From positions 21,698 through 85,697 of the forward strand of contig JBILGM010000005.1 in the NCBI GenBank assembly GCA_044351045.1: a DNA stretch of 64,000 nucleotides. The letters run 5' to 3'. The DNA is from UBA6136 sp044351045. GTDB taxonomy: Bacteria > Pseudomonadota > Gammaproteobacteria > Methylococcales > Methylococcaceae. Shown here piece by piece: positions 8,563 through 17,481 of the stretch. Below the pieces are notes generated by a model. It did not search any database. It saw nothing but the letters and a program-made list of their open reading frames with translations, and was not told the DNA's origin. A program made the translations under genes and the position numbers. Every line of letters starts with the position of its first letter. Positions within the stretch are counted from its first letter, which is position 1.

Positions 8563-9591
8563 ATGACGACTTATAACAAAGAGCAGTTACTGGCCGATTG
8601 GCAACAACGCGCGCTGGTGTTCGAGCAAGAGATCGGCAAAGCGGTCATCGGGCTTGATCAAGCCATCCGTCAGATCACCATTGGCACCTTTGCCCGGGGT
8701 CACATCATGCTCGAGGGCGATGTCGGTGTCGGCAAGACGACCTTGCTGCGAGCCGTGGCCAGGGCCCTGGGTGGGGCCTATGAGCGAATCGAAGGCACCA
8801 TAGACCTGATGCCCGCCGACCTCATCTATCACACTTACATCAATGAGTCCGGTCGGCCCCAGGTCGATCCCGGCCCCATTCTCAAACATGGCGAACTGTT
8901 GTCCGTGTTCTTCTTCAACGAAGTTAACCGTGCCCGACCTCAGGTGCATTCGTTGCTCCTGCGCGTCATGGCCGAACGCAGTGTTACGGCGTTCAATCGT
9001 GAATACCACTTCCCCTACCTGCAGATTTTTGCCGACCGCAACCGGGTCGAACGTGAGGAAACCTTCGAGATACCTTCGGCCGCCCGGGATCGATTCCTCA
9101 TGGAACTGAACATTGCAACGCCTAAGGATCAGGAACTGCAGAATGAACTCATGTTCAATCCGCGTTTCCATGACGTAGACCGGCTCATCGATACCGTGCG
9201 GGATGGCGTGCTCCCGTATCGGGAAATTGCCGATGTGGCCCCAGTCATACAGACCCAGATTCAGGCCAGCGAAGCACTGCAAGCCTATGCCCTTGATCTT
9301 TGGGCGGCGACATGCAAGCCCGCCGATTTTGGCATACAGATCGACGGCATCGACATGAATCAACTCATCCTTGCAGGTGCCAGTCCGCGCGGTGTCAGCA
9401 TGATGATGCGAGCCGCGCGCGTTCATGCCTGGCTGCAAGGGCGGGGTCACATGATCCCCGAAGATCTGCAAAGCGTCTTCAAGGAAACCATCGCGCATCG
9501 GATTTTCTTTGCCCCGGTGTACGAATTGCGGCGCGAGTGGATCATCGACGAGCTGATGGATCGTCTGCTTCGCCACGTGGCCGCGCCTTGA
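8563..9591 (+). CDS. MoxR-type AAA+ ATPase
   Basis: A 342-residue AAA_3 ATPase, likely a chaperone that remodels a VWA-domain partner. Walker A is EGDVGVGKTT at residues 51-60. Walker B is read as VFFFNEVNRARP, where the usual acidic pair is replaced by N-E. Sensor and arginine-finger regions FADRNRVE and SAARDRFLMEL correspond to the usual ATQNP and DRF motifs, with ATQNP altered. Its stop overlaps the TTG start of the DUF58 gene, so the two are translationally coupled. MoxR-DUF58 pairs are common, but here they lead an ABC importer operon. Confidence 0.9.
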   Translation: MTTYNKEQLLADWQQRALVFEQEIGKAVIGLDQAIRQITIGTFARGHIMLEGDVGVGKTTLLRAVARALGGAYERIEGTIDLMPADLIYHTYINESGRPQVDPGPILKHGELLSVFFFNEVNRARPQVHSLLLRVMAERSVTAFNREYHFPYLQIFADRNRVEREETFEIPSAARDRFLMELNIATPKDQELQNELMFNPRFHDVDRLIDTVRDGVLPYREIADVAPVIQTQIQASEALQAYALDLWAATCKPADFGIQIDGIDMNQLILAGASPRGVSMMMRAARVHAWLQGRGHMIPEDLQSVFKETIAHRIFFAPVYELRREWIIDELMDRLLRHVAAP

Positions 9592-10433
9592 TCGAGGAAT
9601 TTCATTACACCCTTCCCTGGCGGGCATCGAGCCCGCACCCCGGCGCGCATCCCAGCAATCAAAAAGGTGGTACCGAGGAATTCGCCGGGCTGGTCCCTTT
9701 TGTAGCCAATCCGAATCCGCGCCATCTGGATATCCGTGCCAGTCTGACCGATCCCTTTGGCCAGTTGGCTGTCCGTCGCTTTCGTCAACGCAGCCAAATA
9801 GCGGTCTGGGTGTTGGCCGATCTCTCGGCCTCCATGGCTTATCAGGGCAAGGCCAGCAAGCCGCAACGCCTTGCCCGGTTTTCGGCGGCGGCGGCCTGGT
9901 CAGCCTTTCGCCATGGCGATCGGTTTGGCTTCATCGGTGCGGACGAGCAGTTGCGGGAAGAGCTTTTCATACCCCTGCGGCTGCACAAGGGAGGTGTGCC
10001 GGGACTCTACGAAAACCTGCGCGACTTTCCTTATCAGGGGCAAAACATGACGGGCCTTTTGAACGCTGTAAAACACCTGGGCAAACAGCGGGCACTTGTT
10101 TTTCTGGTGTCAGATTTTCATTTTTCGCTGGAGCATCTTGACCGTTTGCTGGCAACCTTGAGTCGCCATGATGTGGTTCCCATCGTCCTCTGGGACAGCG
10201 CTGAATACGATGCCTTGCCGTCATGGGGTCTCGTGCTGCTCGAGGACCCGGAAACCGGTGAAAAAAGACGACTCTTCATGCGACCGCAGTTAAAGGAAAA
10301 ATTCCGGGAGAGTTTCGCCGATCGCCGCGATGCCTTGACGCAGATTTTCCGTCAACGCGGGCGCTCGCCTTTCTTTATGTCGGATCATTTCAATGCCGAT
10401 GCACTGACCCGCTATTTCCTTGGTGGACAGTAA
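9588..10433 (+). CDS. DUF58 (VWA-like) protein, TTG start
   Basis: The partner of the MoxR ATPase: a DUF58 protein of 281 residues. The MIDAS-like motif ADLSASMAY lies near residue 85, and the preceding DPFGQLAVRRFRQRSQ matches the DUF58 core. The frame is open much further upstream inside moxR, but the TTG at 9588 overlapping the moxR TGA (TTGA) gives a normal length and coupling. Earlier starts would run through moxR. It lacks the N-terminal membrane anchor seen in many DUF58 proteins and is probably cytoplasmic. It precedes the ABC ATPase by 21 nt. Confidence 0.85.
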   Translation: MIEEFHYTLPWRASSPHPGAHPSNQKGGTEEFAGLVPFVANPNPRHLDIRASLTDPFGQLAVRRFRQRSQIAVWVLADLSASMAYQGKASKPQRLARFSAAAAWSAFRHGDRFGFIGADEQLREELFIPLRLHKGGVPGLYENLRDFPYQGQNMTGLLNAVKHLGKQRALVFLVSDFHFSLEHLDRLLATLSRHDVVPIVLWDSAEYDALPSWGLVLLEDPETGEKRRLFMRPQLKEKFRESFADRRDALTQIFRQRGRSPFFMSDHFNADALTRYFLGGQ

Positions 10434-10454
10434 AGGCCCTGACAACACAGCGCC

Positions 10455-11531
10455 ATGGTAGCCATACAGATCAAGCACCTCAGCAAACGCTTCGGGGAAA
10501 ACACCGTCCTTGATCGTATCGATTTGCAGATCGAAGCGGGCGAGATGTTTTTTCTCCTCGGGCCCAGCGGCTGCGGCAAGACGACCTTGCTGAGGCACAT
10601 TGCCGGATTCTATCTGCCCGATGAAGGTTCGGTCTGGTTCGGCGAGCAGGAGGTAACTCGGGTGCCGCCGTACCTGCGGGGAACGGCCATGATGTTCCAG
10701 AGTTATGCCTTGTGGCCGCATCTGACCGTCGCCGAGAATGTTGCCTTCGGGCTGGAGGAACGTCGGTTACCGCGTCCGGATATTTCGGGGCGTGTAGCCG
10801 AAGCCCTCAATGTGGTCCAGCTGGGTGGCCTGGGCGAGCGGCGTATTCAGCAACTGTCCGGAGGCCAGCAACAACGCGTGGCGCTGGCCCGGGCCTTGGT
10901 GGTGCGACCTCATTGCCTGCTGCTGGACGAGCCGCTGTCGAATCTTGATGCGCAACTCCGTTTGGAAATGCGCAGCGAAATACGCCGTGTCTGCAAGGAG
11001 TTCGATCTGACCGCGGTGTATGTCACCCACGATCAGGAGGAGGCGCTGTCGATGGCTGACCGGCTTGCGGTCATGGTGGGGGGGAGGTTGGCACAGGTCG
11101 GCACGCCACAGGCCGTTTATCGTAATCCGGTCAGCCGCATGGTCGCCGGCTTCATCGGTGAAACCAACCTGTTTCGGGGGCAGGTGCTTGGGCCGGCCAA
11201 CCGGAAGGATACTGTTGTGGTCCAGACGGAATCAGGACCCATGACCGCTCGCATTACGATTCCAGACTGGCGGCCCGGGGCCGGCGAGGCCATCTGGCTT
11301 TCGGTCCGACCGGAAGCCATCCAGCTGGAGTCCTCCAGTGCCCCCAACTCTTTTGCCGGTGAATTGATTGAAGCCGTCTATCTCGGCGCGTCGGCCCAAT
11401 ATCGGCTGCGTCTGGCGAGCGGTCAGATGCTTTGCATTGCCGAATCGAACCCCGCCGGGATGGTTCGCTCCGTTGGGCAAACCGCCGTCGCCTCGACCAG
11501 CTTGGATGACCTGATCGTGCTGCCGGAATAA
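10455..11531 (+). CDS. ABC transporter ATP-binding protein, iron/putrescine/spermidine (FbpC/PotA) type
   Basis: ATPase subunit of a binding-protein-dependent importer, 358 residues. Walker A is GPSGCGKTT at 36-44, the signature LSGGQQQR lies near residue 135, and Walker B is CLLLDEPLSNLD. A C-terminal TOBE-like regulatory domain includes WLSVRPEAIQL. Its cognate binding protein and permease appear to be the genes at 17,944 and 19,638. They are separated from it by the decayed island, whose left end coincides with the last codons of this gene (LPE-stop). In the uninterrupted state the stop would be followed directly by the binding-protein gene. Confidence 0.93.
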   Translation: MVAIQIKHLSKRFGENTVLDRIDLQIEAGEMFFLLGPSGCGKTTLLRHIAGFYLPDEGSVWFGEQEVTRVPPYLRGTAMMFQSYALWPHLTVAENVAFGLEERRLPRPDISGRVAEALNVVQLGGLGERRIQQLSGGQQQRVALARALVVRPHCLLLDEPLSNLDAQLRLEMRSEIRRVCKEFDLTAVYVTHDQEEALSMADRLAVMVGGRLAQVGTPQAVYRNPVSRMVAGFIGETNLFRGQVLGPANRKDTVVVQTESGPMTARITIPDWRPGAGEAIWLSVRPEAIQLESSSAPNSFAGELIEAVYLGASAQYRLRLASGQMLCIAESNPAGMVRSVGQTAVASTSLDDLIVLPE

Positions 11532-11533
11532 AC
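11518..11533 (+). repeat. Left direct repeat, candidate attL of the island
   Basis: TGCTGCCGGAATAAAC spans the last codons and stop of the ABC ATPase gene. It matches the 16 nt at 17,925-17,940 in 13 positions, including an unbroken CCGGAATA. Together the two mark the ends of the inserted segment. Confidence 0.6.
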
Positions 11534-11544
11534 ATAACTTCCGA

Positions 11545-11705
11545 ATCTGTAGGGGATTTAGAGGAATGATCCATCCTCGCAATCCCACGCCCAGCAAGGG
11601 ATTCATCATATTGGGACGTTGTAGCGGGTTGTGGTGTAGTGTTATGAAGGCTCTACATGAACCCTACAGATCACAGATCCCCATGAGAATCCGTCTCACC
11701 CTACA
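11545..11705. repeat. CCCTACA heptamers near the left island end
   Basis: CCCTACA occurs at 11,662-11,668 and 11,699-11,705 and inverted (TGTAGGG) at 11,548-11,554. The first two sites share the ten bases CCCTACAGAT. The same heptamer recurs twice near the right end. The layout is what integrase arm-type or Xis sites look like; this is inference. Confidence 0.4.
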
Positions 11706-11925
11706 GCGCATTGCTGACCTGACCTGCTAACCGGGTAAGCCCCAGACCTTCCTCTGGGTTGACCAAGAGCGCCACCTTGCCGTTCGCGTAACACCTAGCG
11801 GTAAGAAGTCCTGCATCTTCGAGTGCTGGATGGGTGGCTGTGTGCGAATCACTATCGGGGACGTTTCCACATGGACCCTAGATAGAGGGCGTAACCCACT
11901 GATTTATATGAGTAGACCACCCTGA
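11683..11925 (+). pseudogene. Remnant of a tyrosine integrase (N-terminal arm-binding domain)
   Basis: Only about 80 codons remain. After an in-frame TAA at codon 16 the frame reads PGKPQTFLWVDQERHLAVRV, then TPSGKKSCIFECWMGG and VRITIGDVSTWTLDRGRN. This is the arm-type DNA-binding N-domain of phage/ICE integrases (typical family text: FLWD...GLAVRVTPSGKKSFIF...R-TIGD). The catalytic R-H-R-Y domain is not seen anywhere downstream. It starts about 150 nt inside the left direct repeat, the normal place for an integrase gene. Confidence 0.75.
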
Positions 11926-12365
11926 AAAAGGCCATTTTTTCGCTTTAACTGTCGTACTTCGGCGGCCCAAATCTGGCCATATTCGACGAGGGAAAGCAGA
12001 CGCATCAAATTCAGGAAGCCTTGCCAGCCGCGGGGTTCAGGGCGAGAAAAAACCAACCCAAGAGTGGGTTGGTTTCTAGTGTTGGTGGGCCACATCGCCG
12101 CCAGTGTCGCCGGCCCCTCGTCGAGCATCTCTGGCGCAATGATCTTCAGCTCCATCGGCGCGATTTCTGGGCAACTTACCCCCCGTGCGGCATTACCACC
12201 CGGCGCTGTCAGGATGATGACCGAGAAATGCCTGCGAAAACGCCGCCTTGCTCTATCTTGGGCATTTTGAAAAGCCTGCCCGTAGCTGAGATAATGTAAG
12301 TTATCCACTTTGGTGTCGATGACCAAAATTGACTGAAATTGCACCATAGTGGTCAGTTGACGCAC
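11904..12365 (-). CDS. Hypothetical protein in the island, possibly decayed
   Basis: A 153-codon frame with a GTG start and no clear ribosome-binding site. The text RARRRFRRHFSVIILTAPGGNAARGVSCPEIAPMELKIIAPEMLDEGPATLAAMWP looks like real protein, and the opposite strand reads as a biased shadow of it. I do not recognise a family. A strong hairpin with a T tract on this strand lies inside the frame at 12,050-12,075. The true gene may therefore have ended there, with the last 50 codons being read-through. Confidence 0.4.
   Translation of the reverse strand: MRQLTTMVQFQSILVIDTKVDNLHYLSYGQAFQNAQDRARRRFRRHFSVIILTAPGGNAARGVSCPEIAPMELKIIAPEMLDEGPATLAAMWPTNTRNQPTLGLVFSRPEPRGWQGFLNLMRLLSLVEYGQIWAAEVRQLKRKNGLFQGGLLI
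12050..12075 (-). terminator. Perfect 11-bp hairpin with T tract on the minus strand
   Basis: AAACCAACCCA / TGGGTTGGTTT with an AGAG loop; the minus strand continues into TTTTTT-like sequence. It lies inside the hypothetical minus-strand frame and argues that the frame is not intact at its 3' end. Confidence 0.65.
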
Positions 12366-12675
12366 TTAAATAGGACGAATAGGCCCTTGGTCTTGGAAGC
12401 CTCACGTTGATTTAATAGGTCTCGAACCCCAGACATACTGCGTCCTGGAGGAAGGGTATGTAACTTCAAGTTGGCATATAAAATGCTTTAAACAAACCTC
12501 ATTGGCGAAACGATTGCGTGATTTCTTGGCTTTTTGACCTAAGGTATGGGGCCGACTTATCCCCCTTAAAAAACAGTAGAATTTTCTATCTATGGAAAAT
12601 CCCAGCAGTCCACTCGGCAAAGCCACCGGGCTTTATTCAACCGTTATTCAGTAGATTCAATAGCAAAGGTGTTGT
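12366..12675. other. Non-coding stretch upstream of the orphan secreted protein
   Basis: About 310 bases, A/T-rich towards the right. It holds a short hairpin AAAGCC / GGCTTT near 12,617-12,632 and several TATAAA-like boxes. A 74-codon minus-strand frame (12,402-12,626) looks random. The AAAGGTG just before 12,676 is a plausible ribosome-binding site for the next gene. Confidence 0.4.
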
Positions 12676-14856
12676 ATGATTAGTAGAAAGATACTTTTAT
12701 TAATAATTAATTTATTATCCATTGTCATTTGTGATGTATTTAGTTCCAATGCGTTTGCACGGGAGAAAAGCCTGATACATATTCAGGTCTTATCTACGTT
12801 GGGACCTCAGGCATTTCTTTCTGGTTCGTCTGTAGTGCTGAGTGATAATGCTGGAAAAAAAATTGGTGCTGCAATATCAAACAGCAGAGGATCTGCAATA
12901 TTTACTTTTTCAAAAAATAAATTATCGAAGCAACCACTTTATATAACAGTTAAAGGTGGAAAAGTGCTGGAGTATTCTGGGGAGACTATTGTGAGCAAGG
13001 AGCGATTTAAAGCGCGCTTGTTTGGGAAGATAGATAATTTGCCTCTTTCTGGCCATGTGATTAGTTATGTGGATCTTATATCCACGATAGCTTCACGGGC
13101 GAGTAGTGCTATTGGAAATAACCATAACGAAAAACTTGAGCATGTGAGAAACCGTTTTGGTTTGCCAAAATCTATGCATTCTAGTGCTTTGCGTCATCCA
13201 AACAAATATCAGTCATGGGAATTAACAAAGGCGAAGTCAGACGAGGTAGGGGGGATTGGTAACTTAATTCAAGGACTGGTCAAGAGTGTAGAAAACCCGA
13301 ATGATGCAGGTGGGGTAAATCCTGAAGGGTTGGCCGATTATACATTCAGTTTCTCTGAAACTAATTCAGGCTGCGATTCTGCTAATAATGCTTCTAATGG
13401 GGTTGATGTTTTAGATATCGGCTCCAAAGTTGCCATTAACTTGATGGAGCATGTTGGAATTCCTGAACTCTTAAGTTCTACGGTTATAGGGCTTCTTCTT
13501 CCAAATGAGGGCGAGCAAAAGCCAACCTTAGAGGCTATTCATGCAGTATCGGCACAATTGGCTTGCGTAAATCAAGGGCTTGCTGCAATTCAGCACGAAC
13601 TGGCCCAGGTCCAATTTCAACTCAGTCTTGGCCCTGCCGTGCAGTGTGGCAACGCTGTGGTACAACAATATCAACTTTATGAGGGGTTGGTCGAGCAGGC
13701 AGGTAATGACCCATCAAAATTAGGTAGAAATAATCCGGTATTGATGGCAGATCTTCCTGAGTGGAACACTCTAAATACAAATTGCGGGGCGGCGATAAAT
13801 AACATGCTGTTTGGCACAGCGGGTGGTCAGGCTGGTGCATGGAGTCAGCTTAACAAGAATTATCAAGGTCAGTATCCATGGTATACGCCAGAGCATGTTA
13901 ACGAATTACGTGCATTTCTAGCTTATTGGAGTACTATTCAAGCGAATCAAATTGCTCTATATAGTGAGTATAACAAATATAATGGTCTTGAAAAGAATAC
14001 GGAGATAGTTCTGGGGCTGAAAAAGGCCGGAAATCCAAAAGTATGTAAGGCAAATTCAACATCCTCAACCCCGTCCCTTTGTGTATGGCGTTCAAATATA
14101 GATGCCGCTATGCCAGAGCCTTTGCTGTCAGATGAGATTGGTTCATGGCAACGGCATAGGGGGTATATGGCTCTTCCAGCCGGACTATATTCTGGTTCTG
14201 GCCCAACTCCATCTGCGCGAACTACTTGGTTCAACATGGTAAACATAGCAACGAGTCAGTGGGATAATATTAATGCAACATCATGCGATATAGATGTTCG
14301 AGGTGTTACTTATTATTTTCAAGATGCAATTAATCAAACATATAACTATCATATTAATTCAAGCTTGAATCCTTATGGTCTTGCCAGTAACGTCGAGTTT
14401 TGGTGGAACCCCCAGATGCAACATAATAATAAATGGAGTGGGGATGATAGAGATAATTTATCAAAAACTAGTGGTGGACTTGATGCCGCTAGTTTTTTTG
14501 CTAGCCAGATAAATGGTAATCCTTACCCAAACAAAACTCCCGAAGCCTGGGGAAGTGCCGAACTGCCATTCCGATCTGACATTCTGGGACGAGCTGGTGC
14601 TGGATTTGTCGCTACATCGTCTTCGTTAGATATACGTGATGGCTGCGCCACCATTTTTGAGAGAAATTACGAAAAAATTAACGCAAACATTGCGCTACTT
14701 AGGTCAGATGTAGGGCAGCCAAAAAATTGGGAAAATCACTTTAAAAGCAACCCACCGACACCAGAAGTTCTGCCATTAGGAACCTTGCTATATCGTCAAT
14801 GGTGGCAGGGATCTGACACAGCCGCTAATTTCGTGGCACCCACTCCACCGCAGTAG
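12676..14856 (+). CDS. Orphan secreted multidomain protein, A/T-rich
   Basis: A 726-residue exported protein with signal peptide ending near SNAFA (residue 28). Residues about 31-115 read as an Ig-like/SD-repeat strand domain (SGSSVVLSDNAGKKIGAAIS...GSAIFTF). Next comes VDLISTIASRA...VRNRFGLP, a pattern common in exported proteins of this kind. A hydrophobic segment near residues 255-280 (NLMEHVGIPELLSSTVIGLLLP) is followed by a Gln/Leu-rich helix (AVSAQLACVNQGLAAIQHELAQVQFQL) that could be a coiled coil. The C-terminal half is Trp/Asn/Tyr-rich without recognised motifs. Codon use is markedly more A/T-rich than in the flanking genes, so it was probably acquired. No function is assigned. Confidence 0.8.
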   Translation: MISRKILLLIINLLSIVICDVFSSNAFAREKSLIHIQVLSTLGPQAFLSGSSVVLSDNAGKKIGAAISNSRGSAIFTFSKNKLSKQPLYITVKGGKVLEYSGETIVSKERFKARLFGKIDNLPLSGHVISYVDLISTIASRASSAIGNNHNEKLEHVRNRFGLPKSMHSSALRHPNKYQSWELTKAKSDEVGGIGNLIQGLVKSVENPNDAGGVNPEGLADYTFSFSETNSGCDSANNASNGVDVLDIGSKVAINLMEHVGIPELLSSTVIGLLLPNEGEQKPTLEAIHAVSAQLACVNQGLAAIQHELAQVQFQLSLGPAVQCGNAVVQQYQLYEGLVEQAGNDPSKLGRNNPVLMADLPEWNTLNTNCGAAINNMLFGTAGGQAGAWSQLNKNYQGQYPWYTPEHVNELRAFLAYWSTIQANQIALYSEYNKYNGLEKNTEIVLGLKKAGNPKVCKANSTSSTPSLCVWRSNIDAAMPEPLLSDEIGSWQRHRGYMALPAGLYSGSGPTPSARTTWFNMVNIATSQWDNINATSCDIDVRGVTYYFQDAINQTYNYHINSSLNPYGLASNVEFWWNPQMQHNNKWSGDDRDNLSKTSGGLDAASFFASQINGNPYPNKTPEAWGSAELPFRSDILGRAGAGFVATSSSLDIRDGCATIFERNYEKINANIALLRSDVGQPKNWENHFKSNPPTPEVLPLGTLLYRQWWQGSDTAANFVAPTPPQ

Positions 14857-15116
14857 AAATGGTGCACTGATTCACATTGGACAATCGCGTGAAGTACTAA
14901 CCTATTTATATAGTTAGTAAAAAAGTTTCTCAAAACTAGGAAATTCTACTAAATTATGTAGACTTGTTGGGTTAAAACCTCGCGCGATTGCCCTTAGTGT
15001 CTCAAGCAGCACAGACTGATAAGGATCTCTGTATTGATGAATACGTCATCATTATATAGCGAGAAGACAGTTGCTGAATGTTAAATAAGTAGTGCCATAT
15101 CATGTTAAGAGGTGCT

Positions 15117-16152
15117 ATGAAATGCAAAATGGATTCGGATGCCAGATCCCATGATCATCACGCGGTTCAAGTGATGCGTCAGCAGGCAGTAAAAGCGGTC
15201 CGTAACGGAGAAATCGTGACGACTGTTGCCAGCGCTTTTGGCGTCAATATTTGAACCGTATTTCGCTGGCTGTCTGATTTTGCTGAGGGTGGACAGAACG
15301 CCCTTCTGGCAAAACCTACTCCGGGTCGCCCGCCAAAACTGGATGGCGATTAACTGCGGTGGATCGCCGAGACTGTCAGTGATAAAACGCCGTGGCAGAT
15401 GAAGTTTGAGTTCGGGCTTTGGACCCTGTCGCTCATTGGAGCGGTGATCTACAGGAAATTCAGGGTGCGCCTGACCAAGCCCAGCACCGCAAGAGTCATG
15501 CGGATTTTGGGGTATATGCCTCAGAAGCCCAAATACATGGCCAGGCAACAAGATCCCGTTTTGGTTGAGGCTTGGAAGACTAATCTCCTCCCTGCGCTGA
15601 AGGATGTGGCCAAAAGGACGGGAGCGGTGATTTACTTTGCCGATGAGTTCGGCATTCGCTCTGAATCATCGCGCAGGCACAACCTGGGCACCTTGTGGTG
15701 AAACTCCGGTGGTCGAAGCTACAGGCCGTCGATTTGGGCTGAACATGATCTCTGCAGTGAGTACGCAGGGGGGATTTCGATTCATGATCCAGGAAGGAAC
15801 GGTGAATTCGGAAGTGCTCCGTGAATTCCTTCAGCGCCTGATGAGAGGCGCCACGAGACCAGTCATTTTGGTGGTCGATGGACATCCGGCTCATACATCG
15901 AAGTTGGTAAAGGAATATGTGGAAAAGCAAGAAGGTCGACTCACGCTGGCATACCTTCCACCGTACTCGCCGCAATTGAATTCTGACGAGCAGGTATGGA
16001 ATTGGATCAAATTCCGAGTTGTGAAACAGGTTCCCAGGAATAAAGACGAACTCAAACAAGCAGTGCTTTCCAGCTTGAGAAAGCTGCAGAAAATGCCGCA
16101 CAGCGTTCGATCATTCTTCAGCCATCCGGATTGCCAATACGCCGTTTGCTAA
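15117..16152 (+). pseudogene. IS630-family transposase, inactivated
   Basis: The frame carries an N-terminal helix-turn-helix (VTTVASAFGVNI-TVFRWL) broken by TGA at 15,252 and TAA at 15,351. Both stops look like single C-to-T changes from Arg and Gln codons. A one-base frameshift near 15,670 precedes RAGTTWAPCGETPVVEATGRRF. The DDE triad is readable: D in YFADEFG, D in LVVDGHPAH and E in LPPYSPQLNSDEQVWN. These are IS630-type motifs. No terminal inverted repeats or TA duplication were identified, so the ends are those of the coding remnant only. Confidence 0.88.
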
Positions 16153-16162
16153 AATTACTTTC

Positions 16163-16757
16163 TGTACCGTCAGTAAGACCGAGTTTTCGTGCGCTGAGGG
16201 TCATGTATGGTCGGCTACACCAAATAGTATTATGAGGAGGACAGGGTGCGCTATTTGCTCCGGTAAAGCCGACCTCACAAGGGAAATTGTGAATCAGCGG
16301 ATTAATGACCGTGGCTATGTAATGGTCGGGGAGTACACAACGGGCAGGGTAAAGACCGAGTTTTCTGCCGGGGAGCACATTTGGTCGGCCTCACCCCAAA
16401 ACGTGATGAAAGGTCACGGATGCCCTCACTGTAAAGGCGGCGTCGGATTCAAGGCTGACGCCCCCGGCGTTGTGTACTTCCTGCGGCTGGAGTCACCCAC
16501 CGGGACGGCGTTTAAGGTGGGAATCTCCAACTATAGCAAGCAAAAACCTCGGCAAAGGTGGCGGCGTGTCGATAACAGTACAGGGTGAGGTCACGTTTGA
16601 TGACGGGCAAGAGGCTCGAAACCTTGAGCGCCACTTACATAAGAATTATTACAGCGTCAGGCTACCCATCACCAGAGCGAAGGACTTTGTTGGTAACGGC
16701 TACACAGAACTTTTCGCAACAAACACCTATGAAATGGAGCTTCGCAATGTGGCTTAA
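16163..16757 (+). pseudogene. Zinc-ribbon plus T5orf172 (GIY-YIG-like) phage protein, frameshifted
   Basis: Two treble-clef/zinc-ribbon repeats are visible, each reading F-S-C/A...GH-WSA-P-NIM...GC--C: FSCAEGHVWSATPNSIM...GCAIC and FSAGEHIWSASPQNVM...GCPHC. They are followed by PGVVYFLRLESPTGTAFKVGISN, the opening of a T5orf172/MUG113 nuclease-like domain. One extra T near 16,588 shifts the frame; the domain resumes as GEVTFDDGQEARNLERHLHKNYY...GYTELF. The 5' end abuts the IS630 remnant, so the beginning is lost. Phage and mobile elements often carry such proteins. Confidence 0.65.
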
Positions 16758-16800
16758 TGATTCTAGGGGAACCCCCACACAGAATAGGGGGGGCATAGGA

Positions 16801-17079
16801 ATGGGTAACACAGCACCCGCTAGGGTTGCCAAGGCGCAGAAAGCGGCCAAGGCTAAGGCGGTCAAGGTGCGTGGACAGGCAGGGACGCTTGATGACCTCA
16901 AAGCCTGTCTTTGGTTAGCCGTGACAAAGTGCACGATGGCAATTTACCAGCAAGGCCCGCTCAATGACGAGGGCAGGAAGTCCATATTTTGTCTTTCGCA
17001 AATTTCGTCCGTCTATATTCGGGCGGTAGAGGCCACGGACCTCGAATCAAGAATCCAAATATTAGAGGAGGGCCGATGA
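16801..17079 (+). CDS. Small phage-like hypothetical protein
   Basis: A 92-residue frame starting at an ATG preceded by a G-rich tract (GGGGGGG nine bases upstream). The N-terminal 30 residues are Lys/Ala-rich and basic (KAQKAAKAKAVKVRGQAG); the rest looks helical (LDDLKACLWLAVTKCTMAIYQQG...SIFCLSQISSVYIRAVEATDLESRIQILEEGR). It resembles small phage packaging or regulatory proteins in style only; no family is recognised. Its stop overlaps the next start (ATGA), giving a compact phage-like run. Confidence 0.55.
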   Translation: MGNTAPARVAKAQKAAKAKAVKVRGQAGTLDDLKACLWLAVTKCTMAIYQQGPLNDEGRKSIFCLSQISSVYIRAVEATDLESRIQILEEGR

Positions 17080-17258
17080 TCCGATTCGCTGGACGGGTTA
17101 AGAATCTGGAACTAAGTGTAGTAGCGTCACCCCCAAGGACGATACGGGTTGACCCCGCGAAATGGCCCAGCAGACCGAGGGAGACCCACAGGCTCACCGA
17201 GAGGATGCGAGGGAGGACAGTCCCTACCCCACGGTATCGTCATCAGTATGGCCGATGA
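17076..17258 (+). CDS. Tiny overlapping ORF in the island
   Basis: A 60-residue basic product (MIRFAGRVKNLELSV...RTIRVDPAKWPSRPRE) whose ATG overlaps the previous stop in ATGA. It has an upstream GGAGG. There is no recognised domain. The compact coupling supports it being translated, but the sequence alone is weak evidence. Confidence 0.4.
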   Translation: MIRFAGRVKNLELSVVASPPRTIRVDPAKWPSRPRETHRLTERMRGRTVPTPRYRHQYGR

Positions 17259-17481
17259 GGGCGGCAATGACCCGCTTGAGATGCTGTTAGGGGAACATCG
17301 CTGCCGGACGCTCACGATCGAGCGCAGTTATGGACTGACTGACCGCCTGAACGATGGCCTGAATAATATTGATTCGGAACTAGGACAGATATTGAACCTT
17401 CTGCAAATTTGCAAAAGGTTGAATGCGGGCGAGCGAGCTGTATCCACGGATACAGTTGGAGCGGTTTCTGGCCGGGGATGA
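17248..17481 (+). CDS. Small ORF with an RTxxIERSYG motif
   Basis: A 77-residue frame whose ATG lies inside the end of the preceding ORF. It contains CRTLTIERSYGLTDRLNDGLNNIDSELGQILNLLQICKRL, predicted helical. The motif RT-x-x-IERSYG recurs in the next tiny ORF, suggesting a duplicated or paired small protein. No family is recognised. The last 20 residues look like frameshifted sequence, and the following ORF starts inside them. Confidence 0.45.
   Translation: MADEGGNDPLEMLLGEHRCRTLTIERSYGLTDRLNDGLNNIDSELGQILNLLQICKRLNAGERAVSTDTVGAVSGRG

Noticed and set aside
8587..9627. A 346-codon minus-strand frame opposite moxR
   Set aside because: Antisense shadow of a strongly supported gene; composition is typical of shadows.
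12021..12299. Plus-strand frames opposite the hypothetical island gene
   Set aside because: One is an Ala/Ser-rich mirror of the minus-strand frame, and the other looks random.
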